Source: Desulfobulbaceae bacterium (GTDB lineage: Bacteria; Bacteroidota; Ignavibacteria; Kapaibacteriales; UBA2268). From it: 64,000 nt of DNA. A program made the translations under genes and the position numbers. Below the pieces are notes generated by a model. It was not told where the DNA came from and did not search any database. It was given only the letters and a program-made list of their open reading frames with translations. The stretch covers positions 86,129 through 150,128 of the forward strand of contig JAGXRP010000006.1 of the NCBI GenBank assembly GCA_018335795.1. The letters run 5' to 3'. This document shows positions 45,974 to 53,728 of the stretch, piece after piece. The number at the start of each line of letters is the position of its first letter. Position 1 is the stretch's first letter.

Positions 45974-47632
45974 ATGAAACAAAAAATCATGGGGTGGTTG
46001 TTAGCAATAATACTTGGCGTTACTATAGGTATTATCGTAACACCAATGGTATCAAACGACAATGTTTACAGTCAATTAGAAAAATACAAAAAAGTATTTG
46101 GGTTGACAGTAAAAAATTACGTAGATGATGTAGATACTCAAAAACTCACAGAAGCCGCAATTAAGGGCATGTTGAACGACCTTGACCCCCATTCGGTTTA
46201 TATAAATGCTGAAGATATGAGAGCTGTCCAAGAAGATTTCCAAGGCAGTTTCGAAGGAATTGGTGTCCAATTCGATATGATTAATGATACAATTACAATC
46301 ATTACTCCCATTTCCGGCGGACCGAGCGAGTTACTTGGTATTTTAGCCGGAGACAAAATCGTCGCAATTGATGGCGAAAATGCCGTAGCGATGAATAGAG
46401 ACGACGTCCCCAAAAAATTGAAAGGACCCAAAGGAAGCAAAGTTTCTGTAGATATTATTCGAGGTTCGCAAACAAAACCACTCAACTTTGTCATTGTTCG
46501 CGATAAAATTCCGCTCTATACAGTTGACGCTTCATTCTTATTTGAAAACTCAGATGTAGGGTTCATTCGTGTAAATAGATTTGCTGCTACCACTCACCAA
46601 GAATTAAGAGAAGCATTGACAAATTTGAAAGATGAAGGTATGAAGAAACTCATACTGGATTTGCGTGGAAATCCCGGCGGATTCTTACAACAAGCTTATT
46701 ATATGGCAGGAGAGTTCCTCAAAGCAGGCGATACAATTGTTTACACACAAGGCAGACGCCCTGAATTTGACGAAATGATGCGTGCAGAACGCACCGGACA
46801 ATTCAGCAATTTGCCTATTATCGTGTTGATTAATCATGGTTCGGCATCAGCAAGCGAAATCGTTTCCGGTGCAATCCAAGATTTGGACAGAGGATTGGTA
46901 GTCGGAACTACATCATTTGGCAAAGGACTCGTCCAACGTCAATATGATATAGGTGACGGTTCCGCATTCAGATTGACCGTTTCAAAATATTTTACACCTT
47001 CAGGCAGAAGTATTCAACGCCCTTATGAAGACAAAATAAACTATCGCAGACTTTTCGGCAGGCTTGAACTCGAAGAAGGTGCCAATATCGAACACGCTTT
47101 GGAAACCGTTCGCAAAGAATTCAAGGACCAAAAAATAACAGGTAAAGATAGCAGCAATTATGTTAATATGGAAGAGCTTCCAATTCATTACACCAAAAGC
47201 GGCAGAACTGTCCTCGGTGGTGGTGGAATCACTCCTGATTACATTATCAAATCTGATACATTGACTGATTTATCGGTTCAGCTTAGAATCAAGCGCATAT
47301 TTTACGAATTTGTGAACAACAATTTACGTAATGGTGAAGATGTGAAAAAGACTTATGGCAAAGATTTCAAGGCATTCGCAAATGATTTCAAAATGTCGGC
47401 AAAGATGCACGCTGACTTCAGAAAACTTGCTGAAAGCAAGGAAATCGAATGGAATGAAGAACAATTCAAGATTGATGAAGACTTCATCAACGCTGAAATA
47501 AAGGGAACTCTTGCGAGCATCGTTTGGGGCACAAAAGAACGTTCACAATTATTCTATTCAACAATTGACCGCCAAGTCAAAAAGGCTTTAACACTATTCC
47601 CCGAAGCGGAAAAAATCGCAAAATTGAAATAA
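45974..47632 (+). CDS. C-terminal processing protease, S41 family
   Basis: 552 residues. An N-terminal hydrophobic anchor, a PDZ domain (about 85-175) and an S41 catalytic core with the nucleophile Ser in GSASASEIV (about residue 292) and the general-base Lys in TSFGKGLVQ (about 318). The Ser/Lys dyad is intact, so it is likely an active CtpA-type protease in the periplasm that trims C-termini of substrates. A GGAG lies about 8 bases before the ATG. The gene is closed by a strong terminator. Confidence 0.92.
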   Translation: MKQKIMGWLLAIILGVTIGIIVTPMVSNDNVYSQLEKYKKVFGLTVKNYVDDVDTQKLTEAAIKGMLNDLDPHSVYINAEDMRAVQEDFQGSFEGIGVQFDMINDTITIITPISGGPSELLGILAGDKIVAIDGENAVAMNRDDVPKKLKGPKGSKVSVDIIRGSQTKPLNFVIVRDKIPLYTVDASFLFENSDVGFIRVNRFAATTHQELREALTNLKDEGMKKLILDLRGNPGGFLQQAYYMAGEFLKAGDTIVYTQGRRPEFDEMMRAERTGQFSNLPIIVLINHGSASASEIVSGAIQDLDRGLVVGTTSFGKGLVQRQYDIGDGSAFRLTVSKYFTPSGRSIQRPYEDKINYRRLFGRLELEEGANIEHALETVRKEFKDQKITGKDSSNYVNMEELPIHYTKSGRTVLGGGGITPDYIIKSDTLTDLSVQLRIKRIFYEFVNNNLRNGEDVKKTYGKDFKAFANDFKMSAKMHADFRKLAESKEIEWNEEQFKIDEDFINAEIKGTLASIVWGTKERSQLFYSTIDRQVKKALTLFPEAEKIAKLK

Positions 47633-47651
47633 GGCATACAGCATAAATAAG

Positions 47652-47680
47652 AAAAGGCAAGCGATAGCTTGCCTTTTTTT
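47652..47680 (+). terminator. Rho-independent terminator after the S41 protease gene
   Basis: AAAAGGCAAGC / GCTTGCCTTTT stem with GATA loop and a run of T. The stem merges into the T run, giving a strong terminator. Confidence 0.93.
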
Positions 47681-47744
47681 GTTGAATTAATCAATATAAT
47701 AATTTTTCATTCGTTGAAACTATTGACTATTACATGGAGAATTT

Positions 47745-47954
47745 ATGAAAACATATTCGGCAGTCATTGAAAGATGCAAAGAAACAGGGTATTATGTCGG
47801 TTATATCCCGGGTTTTGTGGGAGCGCATTCACAAGCCGAGACGATTGAAGAATTAAGAGATAATTTGATAGAAGTGATACAATTACTTCTCGAAAACGGT
47901 GAACCCGACTTAGAGAGCGAGTTCATTGGTACTCAAAATTTAGTCATTACATGA
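47745..47954 (+). CDS. hicB: HicB-family antitoxin
   Basis: 69 residues with the HicB-type start 'YSAVIERCKETGYYVGYIPGFVGAHSQAETIEEL' and 'NLIEVIQLLLEN'. HicB neutralises the mRNA-cleaving toxin HicA. This is the short form, with little or no C-terminal DNA-binding domain. The antitoxin comes first and the toxin gene follows after 1 base, the reverse of the most common hicAB order. The next gene is frameshifted. Confidence 0.85.
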   Translation: MKTYSAVIERCKETGYYVGYIPGFVGAHSQAETIEELRDNLIEVIQLLLENGEPDLESEFIGTQNLVIT

Positions 47955-47955
47955 T

Positions 47956-48179
47956 ATGCCGAAGTACCCTATTCTTAGACCACAAAAGATAATAAGGATA
48001 TTGAAATTGCTCGGATTTGACGAAATCCGCCAAAAAGGTTCTCACAAGCAATTCAAACATTTCGATGGAAGATTTACTACACTGCCGTTCCATAAAGGTA
48101 AAGATATTTCACCAATTTTACTCGTCAAATTCTAAATGATATCAAAGTTGATTTGGATGAATTCAAGAAATTAATGTAA
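47956..48179 (+). pseudogene. hicA: Frameshifted hicA toxin gene
   Basis: From ATG 47956 the first 55 codons read as HicA: 'ILKLLGFDEIRQKGSHKQFKH' with the catalytic His in GSH, then 'LPFHKGKDISPILL'. At about 48121-48123 the frame breaks and stops at 48135 after 59 residues. Reading from 48123 in the next frame gives the missing C-terminus, RQILNDIKVDLDEFKKLM, ending with TAA at 48177-48179. A single base has been lost where CTCCGT is expected. The shortened protein keeps the His but lacks the last helices. A sequencing or assembly error is an alternative. Confidence 0.75.
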
Positions 48180-48196
48180 TCATAAATTTCAGATTT

Positions 48197-48268
48197 GATT
48201 GTCTGAACTATGATTAGTATGATTGTCTGAACTATGATTAGTATGATTGTCTGAACTATGATTTGTGT
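48197..48268. repeat. 24-bp tandem repeat, three copies
   Basis: Three adjoining copies of a 24-base unit beginning GATTGTCTGAAC and ending TGATTAGTAT; the third is slightly diverged. It continues into a degenerate GATT-rich stretch up to 48289. No spacers, so not a CRISPR. Its third copy also forms the left arm of the inverted repeat at 48251-48359. Confidence 0.9.
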
Positions 48269-48359
48269 GATTAATGTGATTGATGTGATAAAACTGAATA
48301 CACAAACACCACATTATAAAATCATAAAAATCATTCAAATCACAAAAATCATTGTTCAC
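48251..48359. repeat. Long imperfect inverted repeat (two 39-base arms)
   Basis: Arms 48251-48289 and 48321-48359 pair at about 29 of 39 positions around a 31-base spacer. Both arms carry the outer TGAAC and a run of ATGATTTx-TGTGATT motifs. The outer end reaches the stop codon of the decayed sorting domain at 48356. Looks like a palindromic intergenic element or the scar of one. Confidence 0.7.
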
Positions 48360-48534
48360 ACTTTCACAAACATCTGCGTCCTATTGCCAATACGGACATA
48401 ATACACCCCACGAGAAAGATTCGATACATCAATGCGTTGTAGATGTCCAACATCTCCAAGATGTTGGACATCTGCAAATTCAATCACGCATTCGCCAAGT
48501 GTATTGAAGATTTTGATTTCCGAACCTTCGGAAG
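48356..48534 (-). pseudogene. Remnant of a T9SS sorting domain
   Basis: About 59 codons on the minus strand, ending in TGA at 48356-48358. They read 'SEIKIFNTLGECVIEF', an eleven-residue insert, then 'IDVSNLSRGVYYVRIGNRTQ' and 'MFVKV', the full second half of a type A sorting module. A stop lies just upstream and there is no start codon or passenger domain, so this is the tail of a lost surface protein gene. Residues DVQHLGDVGHL are encoded by a perfect 33-base palindrome inside the frame. Confidence 0.8.
48441..48473. repeat. 33-bp palindromic element, in frame inside the sorting-domain remnant
   Basis: AGATGTCCAACATCT and its exact reverse complement, separated by 3 bases: 15 of 15 pairs. 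Its length is 11 codons. It inserts DVQHLGDVGHL into the loop between two sorting-domain strands without breaking the frame. It has the same size and outer AGATG...CATCT ends as the element at 48723-48755. Confidence 0.9.
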
Positions 48535-48537
48535 GTT
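48523..48537. repeat. Small palindrome AACCTT-CGG-AAGGTT
   Basis: Six-bp stem with a 3-base loop at the broken 5' end of the sorting-domain remnant. Same 3-base-loop geometry as the two 33-bp elements; could be a shorter family member. Confidence 0.6.
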
Positions 48538-48560
48538 AAGAATGCATGTCTTTCAACTTA

Positions 48561-48603
48561 AATTCCCCTCTTGAGGGGTGGATGCGCCAGCAGACGGGGT
48601 GGA
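48561..48603. repeat. CCCCTCTTGAGGGG palindromic repeat with GC-rich tail
   Basis: AATTCCCCTCTTGAGGGGTG followed by GATGCGCCAGCAGACGGGGTGG. The CCCCTCTT...AGGGG core recurs at 60541-60580. From general knowledge similar sequences are scattered between genes in many environmental Bacteroidota; no search was possible. Confidence 0.6.
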
Positions 48604-48626
48604 TGGCATTTCCTAAATATTCATTT

Positions 48627-48646
48627 CCCGCGAATAAATTCATGGG
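48627..48646. repeat. Imperfect palindrome CCCGCGAAT-AA-ATTCATGGG
   Basis: Nine-base arms with 7 of 9 pairs around AA. Part of the repeat island between hicA and leuD. Confidence 0.5.
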
Positions 48647-48663
48647 CTTTATTTTGCGGACAG

Positions 48664-48714
48664 TACGCTGTTGCTGTCCCTACAGGATTCAGATACGCTG
48701 TTGCTGTCCCTACA
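48664..48714. repeat. 21-bp direct repeat, two copies 30 bases apart
   Basis: The 21 bases from TACGCTGTTG to TCCCTACA occur identically at 48664-48684 and 48694-48714. No open reading frame with recognisable protein similarity covers them. Confidence 0.9.
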
Positions 48715-48722
48715 AAATTTTC

Positions 48723-48755
48723 AGATGGACTCCACCTCGCAGGTGGAGCCCATCT
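48723..48755. repeat. 33-bp palindromic element downstream of leuD
   Basis: AGATGGACTCCACCT pairs with AGGTGGAGCCCATCT around a CGC loop: 14 of 15 pairs. Five bases past the leuD stop on the minus strand. Same length, loop size and outer AGATG/CATCT as the element at 48441-48473, with a different, self-complementary inner stem. No T run follows, so not a classic terminator. Confidence 0.85.
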
Positions 48756-48760
48756 AATCA

Positions 48761-49261
48761 TTAACTTATTCCCAGTTTTTGTTTCAGCTTTAATCGGGTG
48801 TAGGGAATTAAGCCACCGGCTTCGACGATGGCTCGGCGAGCTTCGGGTAATGGAATTATCGGATGTGTTGTTCCGCGTGTTTGGTTCACGACTTTGTCAT
48901 CGTGAATTTCCAAAACGTCACCGGCGACGGCTTCAATATCCGGACAAATGATGGTTCGCAAACCAAGATTGATAGCATTTTGCAAAAAAATACGTGCAAA
49001 ATCTTTGGCGATGATAATCACATTGTGCCCGACTAAGGTAGAAGCGGCTTGTTCACGCGATGAACCGCACCCGAAATTATTTCCGGCAACGATGATGGAT
49101 TGCTCGTCGGTGGATTTGCCATTGAGCAACTGATTGAGGTCTTTCATGTCATCGAAGGCATATTGCGGCGTTTCGGTTGGTAATACAGTCGCCATGTACC
49201 TTCCCGGATATATTATATCGGTAGAAATATCATCTTCCAATTTATAAATTACTTTGAGCAT
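48761..49261 (-). CDS. leuD: 3-isopropylmalate dehydratase small subunit
   Basis: 166 residues; the swivelling domain of the aconitase-family enzyme that converts 2- to 3-isopropylmalate in leucine synthesis. Signatures: 'DDISTDIIYPGRY' at the start, NNFGCGSSREQA in the middle with the substrate-specificity loop, and 'AKDFARIFLQNAINLGL'. It is the short, LeuD2/HacB-like type that pairs with the roughly 430-residue large subunit encoded upstream, 1 base away. Homoaconitase-type activity is a possible alternative. Confidence 0.93.
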   Translation of the reverse strand: MLKVIYKLEDDISTDIIYPGRYMATVLPTETPQYAFDDMKDLNQLLNGKSTDEQSIIVAGNNFGCGSSREQAASTLVGHNVIIIAKDFARIFLQNAINLGLRTIICPDIEAVAGDVLEIHDDKVVNQTRGTTHPIIPLPEARRAIVEAGGLIPYTRLKLKQKLGIS

Positions 49262-49262
49262 T

Positions 49263-50555
49263 TTAATATCCTCCTTTGATTGGATTTGTGATTACACCCG
49301 TAATTGCAGATACTGCCGCTACAGCAGGCGATGACAAGTAAACTTCGGCAACGGGATTGCCCATTCTGCCTTTGAAATTGCGATTTGTAGTAGCAAGTGC
49401 TACTTCGCCGTCACCCAAGGCACCTTGGTGAACGCCCAGACATGGTCCGCAACCGGAATTCATGACGACGGCGCCTGCGTTCATCAAATCCGCAACATAG
49501 CCCAATTCCAAAGCTTCGCGATAGATACGTGATGATGCCGGAAATACCAGCATACGCACGTTCTTGGATACTTTTTGTCCGCGGAGCAAATCTGCAGCGA
49601 TTTTTATATCGTCTAATCTGCCGTTTGTGCATGAACCGATTACTACTTGGTGAATCCTTGTCCCTTCTACTTCGCTGACAGATTTGACGTTGTCAACTGT
49701 GTGGGGGCAAGCGATTTGAGGTTCAAGTTTGGACACATCAATATGTACTGTTTGGCAATACTCGGCATCATTGTCCGGCAATACGGGCTCAAATGCTCCT
49801 GTAAATCCGGCAACTTCTCTCAAATATCGCAAAGTTTCGTTATCGGCAGGAATGATACCCGACGTGGCACCTGCTTCGACGCTCATATTGCTGATTGTCA
49901 GTCGTCCGGATGTATCCATAGCCGAAATTGTCGAGCCGTGAAATTCCAGAACTTTGAAATTTGCTCCTTGGGCGGATATTTTACCAATTAAATGCAAAAT
50001 GATGTCCTTTGCAGAAACGAATTTTTGCATTTCGCCATCAATTATGACTTTGATTGTATCGGGTACTTCTACGTTGAGAACGTGACCCAAAGCCCAAACT
50101 GAAGCCATTTCTGTGGCTCCGATGCCAAATGAAAATGCTCCAAGGGCGCCATGAGTTGTAGTGTGGCTGTCAGTCCCGACAACGACATATCCGGGCAAAA
50201 CGTAGCCCATTTCAGGTAGGATTTGGTGGCAAATACCACCTTCGTCGCCGCGGATGTCATGAAATTTTGCAATGCCTTGTTCGGCAACAAATTCACGGAT
50301 TTTTTTCTGATTTGTGGCAGTTTTCTTGCTTTCGGCAGGCACTCTGTGGTCTAAGATAATAGAGATTCTATTCGGGTCCCAAACTTTTGGTTCTGCATTG
50401 AGCCCCGAGTAAATTTCGAAGAATTGATTCATTACCAAAGCGGCATTTTCGTGCGACATCGCTAAATCTACTTGCGGTTCGATTACATCGCCGACATTGA
50501 CTTGTGATTGTCCAACAGCTTTGGCAAGTATTTTCCTCACAACTGTTTGTTTCAT
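49263..50555 (-). CDS. leuC: 3-isopropylmalate dehydratase large subunit
   Basis: 430 residues from the ATG at 50555, chosen because 'MKQTVVRKILAKAVG' is the family start and GGAG lies about 8 bases before it; an ATG at 50576 adds seven residues. The [4Fe-4S] cysteines are in IGSCTNGR (about residue 309) and SGCGPC (about 372 and 375). 'VGTDSHTTTHGALGAFSFGIGATEMA' and 'ATTNRNFKGRMGNP' are aconitase-family landmarks. Length fits the LeuC2/HacA class. It is co-transcribed with leuD. Confidence 0.93.
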   Translation of the reverse strand: MKQTVVRKILAKAVGQSQVNVGDVIEPQVDLAMSHENAALVMNQFFEIYSGLNAEPKVWDPNRISIILDHRVPAESKKTATNQKKIREFVAEQGIAKFHDIRGDEGGICHQILPEMGYVLPGYVVVGTDSHTTTHGALGAFSFGIGATEMASVWALGHVLNVEVPDTIKVIIDGEMQKFVSAKDIILHLIGKISAQGANFKVLEFHGSTISAMDTSGRLTISNMSVEAGATSGIIPADNETLRYLREVAGFTGAFEPVLPDNDAEYCQTVHIDVSKLEPQIACPHTVDNVKSVSEVEGTRIHQVVIGSCTNGRLDDIKIAADLLRGQKVSKNVRMLVFPASSRIYREALELGYVADLMNAGAVVMNSGCGPCLGVHQGALGDGEVALATTNRNFKGRMGNPVAEVYLSSPAVAAVSAITGVITNPIKGGY

Positions 50556-50663
50556 AATAACTCCATTTTTTTTCAAATCCGTATTTTAACGGACATTAAA
50601 CATAATACTTCGGAATTTAACCGAAGCACTATACAAAATTAAGGAATTAAAGCATACGTTGTA

Positions 50664-51080
50664 TCAAGCAGGAGAACTTTCAAGTAGTGGTTTTTCAAGT
50701 ACAAATTGTACTTTCTCTTGTAGAACTACTTCAGTGAAAGGTTTGGAGATAAATGCCTCCGCACCGTTAGCGAGAGCGAAGCGGAGTAGTTCTTTGTCGA
50801 TGTTAGCAGAAATTATAACAACCGGAATTGCTTCGGTGATTTCGATTTTCTTGAGCAATTTCAACATAACATCTCCCCTGATTTCAGGCAGAATATAGTC
50901 CAAAAGTATAACATCGGGTCTGTTATTTATAGCCATTACTAAGCCATCAAAAGGATTGAGAGCCGAAAAAACGGTAATGTCTTGTTTTTCCAGATAATGA
51001 ATTACAGCTTTATGAACCCAGTTATCGTCGTCAATCAGTAAAACTGACTTAGAATTGTTCCCGGATAGATCCTCAAACAT
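50664..51080 (-). CDS. Stand-alone response regulator receiver
   Basis: 138 residues, a receiver domain only. Acidic pocket 'LLIDDDN' (17-19), phospho-acceptor Asp61 in LLDYILPE, Ser91 in the Thr/Ser position and Lys113 in ISKPF. All functional residues are present. No output domain. It follows the kinase-like gene by 9 bases, and a second receiver lies on that gene's other side, so the three make a signalling cassette. Confidence 0.9.
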   Translation of the reverse strand: MFEDLSGNNSKSVLLIDDDNWVHKAVIHYLEKQDITVFSALNPFDGLVMAINNRPDVILLDYILPEIRGDVMLKLLKKIEITEAIPVVIISANIDKELLRFALANGAEAFISKPFTEVVLQEKVQFVLEKPLLESSPA

Positions 51081-51089
51081 AACATAATC

Positions 51090-53303
51090 CTATACCTTAT
51101 TGAATGGAATTCTGAAAGTAATCAAATTGCCATCTTCAACGCCCAAAGAATCAACAGTGAGTTTGGCACCCATTATATTAAAATATGCATTAATTTTTGA
51201 AATCTTGAGCAATATGTCATCTTTATCATATTTAAGGGCTTCTATTGTATTTTCAGAATTCAATTTATACATGCCAATCATTTCCGAAACTAATTTGTTT
51301 GCACTACCTAGAATTTGAACTTCGACAATTCGCTCATAATTATTTTCTTGAGCTTGGATAATAATTTCAGTTTTTTCTATACCGGTAGAAAGGATGTCGA
51401 ACGCACTATACATTGCAATTGTAATAGTTTCAATATTTCCAAAAACCTTGACTTTCTTAGTGTCGTCATCAATTATGAATTTAACGTTATGATTAACATC
51501 CTTATCCATTGTATAATGACTTTGAGCGGCATTATAAATATCAGCTAACTTTGATGATTCAAATGAAACTGTGCCCTTATCTTGAATCACAGTTGCTTCA
51601 ATCATATCAGACACGAAAGTAAAAATCTCTTCGCTCGATTCTTCAGCCAATTTCACATACGAATCGCGTTCTTCTTCAGTTTCGTATATTTTCCCGGTAA
51701 CCATTTGCAAAAATCCTAATATACCTGTCAGAGAATTACGTAATTGGAAACTCATTTTTCTCATGAAAAAGTTCTTCGATTCTATCGCTTCTCGAGCAAA
51801 AAGTTCAGCAAGTTTCAATTGCTTTTGTTGGAGCATAGTTTGTTCTTCGGCGAGCTTTTCTATGGTAACATCACGCCCGATACAATAAATCAAATTGTCT
51901 TTAGGTGATATAGTGAACGACCAATTGACCCATCTGAATTTCTCAGTCTGAGATTTCATTTTCAAATAAGTTCTTTCAGTTACTTCGTGGTCAGCTTTTA
52001 TATTCAATATTTTGTTGAATTCGCGGAGATTTTCGTCATCATAGACGTAATCATCGAATGAAGTACCTATAACTTCGATTTCATCCACTCCGAAAATATC
52101 CTTAGCTGCGGGATTCATACTAATCCAATTTCTGTCAAATTTCATGACAGCGATAATGTCTTTAGAAGTTTCGACTATTCTGCGTTGTGACCTTGTCATG
52201 CGGTCTGCTAATTCAAGTGCTCGAGAACGCGATGTGACCACAGCATATACAAAACCAAAAAAGGCAAAGCTGATAAGTATAGAGATTATTAATGAAGCTA
52301 AAGGCATATTGGCAGTTAATTGACCACCAAAAGTAGGTGTAGTGTAAAATCTGATTGTGATTTCTCTATCGCCTATCAATATAGTTTCATCTTTCTTAAT
52401 CATAGGTTTATAGTCTGAATCTATCAAATCTGCATTTGTAGATGAATAAATCGTAAATAATTCGCCGTTTTCGTCTTTATCATAAATTTTGTAAGCAATT
52501 GTTGTGTCAATCGGTGTATATGTAGTACCTACTAAAAATTCGTTCAAAAGAGCTGTTTCGAAAAACTTTTGAGCATTAAGTTCTACTGCAACCACACCTG
52601 CAAAATTATTTCTCCTGTCATTCAAATCCTCTCTTTCAGTGCCATATTTGTATATAGGAGTAATGAGATATATACCCAAAGTATCGGGGCGAGTATTGTA
52701 AAACCCTGTCGAAGTAGCTTTGTTATTATCACGAGCATATTCAATAGCATTGAACATTTGCTTTTCAGGAGCTAAATCGAACCCGATTCTGTGGATATTT
52801 CGGCTATATGGAATAGAATGATTGATAAGATAATACAAATCACTTTCGTTATTGCTTTGTACTTCAAAGTCATAATAGCCTTGCGAGCGAACATAGAAAA
52901 CGAACTCACTCAAAGATCTTTTTGGTACTTGAGCTATATATGAAATCCCGGATATCGAAGTATAAGTTCTTGTGGGAATTGTAGCATAAAGCTCGAAATA
53001 ATCGCGAACAACATCTATAATCAAATCATACAATCCGCTCATAGAAAAGAGAACTTCTAAATTTCTCAGATTTACTGTTTCAATACGAGATATTACGTTA
53101 GTAGTGGATTTATTGAATTCACTTTGCAATTCACCTTCAATTTGATTACTAACAATATCCCGAACAAAAAAGCTCAGAACCAATAAAATAATAAGAATCA
53201 GATATGCAGGATAAGTTTTCTTTATTGAATGTATGCCTGCTCCTTTATGGGCAGCATCCCTTAAAATCTTATCATACGATACCGTTTGTTTTTCGTCGCT
53301 CAT
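51090..53303 (-). CDS. CHASE-PAS membrane protein with degenerate histidine-kinase core
   Basis: 737 residues. Transmembrane helix 33-51, CHASE sensor domain (about 80-255, with 'ISYIAQVPKRSLSEFVFYVR' and 'IGFDLAPEKQMFNAIEYARD'), second helix about 334-357, PAS domain 372-480 and a HisKA-like helix at 510-575. The helix reads MSFQLRNSLTGILGF where kinases have MSHELRTPL: the phospho-acceptor His is Phe519. The following region (about 580-735) is shaped like a HATPase but lacks clear N and G boxes. It probably cannot autophosphorylate in the usual way. I infer a sensor that regulates partners by binding. It is flanked by two receivers with intact Asp. Confidence 0.85.
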   Translation of the reverse strand: MSDEKQTVSYDKILRDAAHKGAGIHSIKKTYPAYLILIILLVLSFFVRDIVSNQIEGELQSEFNKSTTNVISRIETVNLRNLEVLFSMSGLYDLIIDVVRDYFELYATIPTRTYTSISGISYIAQVPKRSLSEFVFYVRSQGYYDFEVQSNNESDLYYLINHSIPYSRNIHRIGFDLAPEKQMFNAIEYARDNNKATSTGFYNTRPDTLGIYLITPIYKYGTEREDLNDRRNNFAGVVAVELNAQKFFETALLNEFLVGTTYTPIDTTIAYKIYDKDENGELFTIYSSTNADLIDSDYKPMIKKDETILIGDREITIRFYTTPTFGGQLTANMPLASLIISILISFAFFGFVYAVVTSRSRALELADRMTRSQRRIVETSKDIIAVMKFDRNWISMNPAAKDIFGVDEIEVIGTSFDDYVYDDENLREFNKILNIKADHEVTERTYLKMKSQTEKFRWVNWSFTISPKDNLIYCIGRDVTIEKLAEEQTMLQQKQLKLAELFAREAIESKNFFMRKMSFQLRNSLTGILGFLQMVTGKIYETEEERDSYVKLAEESSEEIFTFVSDMIEATVIQDKGTVSFESSKLADIYNAAQSHYTMDKDVNHNVKFIIDDDTKKVKVFGNIETITIAMYSAFDILSTGIEKTEIIIQAQENNYERIVEVQILGSANKLVSEMIGMYKLNSENTIEALKYDKDDILLKISKINAYFNIMGAKLTVDSLGVEDGNLITFRIPFNKV

Positions 53304-53321
53304 ACTTTATTCCATTTAAAA

Positions 53322-53693
53322 TTACGAATTAAAAACTCTTCCGATTTCAGTTACAAAAGTATTAACATCTACCGGTTTTGTCATATAATGTTTAAAACCA
53401 AAGTTAAGAAATTTCTCCTTGTCATCATAATCAGAATAACCGGTAACTGCAATTGCAGGTACATCCTTATTGAGAGGGGATTGTCTCACCAAATTTAAAA
53501 CTTCGTTCCCCGAAATATCAGGTAAAAGTATATCAGTTATTATGCCAAAACATTTGTTAGTCTTTAACCATTCAACTGCAGTTTGCCCATTTGGAAAATC
53601 AACAACCTCGTACCCTGCTTTTCTTAATAATGTAGAGAACAACATTCGGATTGGGTTGTTATCTTCAATAACACATATTTTTGATTTCGACAT
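53322..53693 (-). CDS. Stand-alone response regulator receiver
   Basis: 123 residues, a single receiver domain with acidic pocket 'VIEDNN', phospho-acceptor Asp54 (IITDILLPD), Thr84 and Lys106 (MTKPV). No output domain. It lies 18 bases upstream of the CHASE-PAS gene on the same strand, so it is probably the first gene of the cassette. Confidence 0.9.
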   Translation of the reverse strand: MSKSKICVIEDNNPIRMLFSTLLRKAGYEVVDFPNGQTAVEWLKTNKCFGIITDILLPDISGNEVLNLVRQSPLNKDVPAIAVTGYSDYDDKEKFLNFGFKHYMTKPVDVNTFVTEIGRVFNS

Positions 53694-53728
53694 ATCTGCC
53701 TCTATTATTGTCTATGTTTTAAAATAAA

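Noticed and set aside
48197-48268. Possible CRISPR array
   Set aside because: The 24-base copies adjoin directly with no spacers, and there are no cas genes.
48723-48755. Terminator for leuD
   Set aside because: The hairpin is strong, but no T run follows on the minus strand; it fits the palindromic repeat family better.
48571-48951. 126-codon open frame over the repeat island and leuD end
   Set aside because: It is made of the direct repeats, palindromes and the antisense of leuD, with no protein-like pattern.
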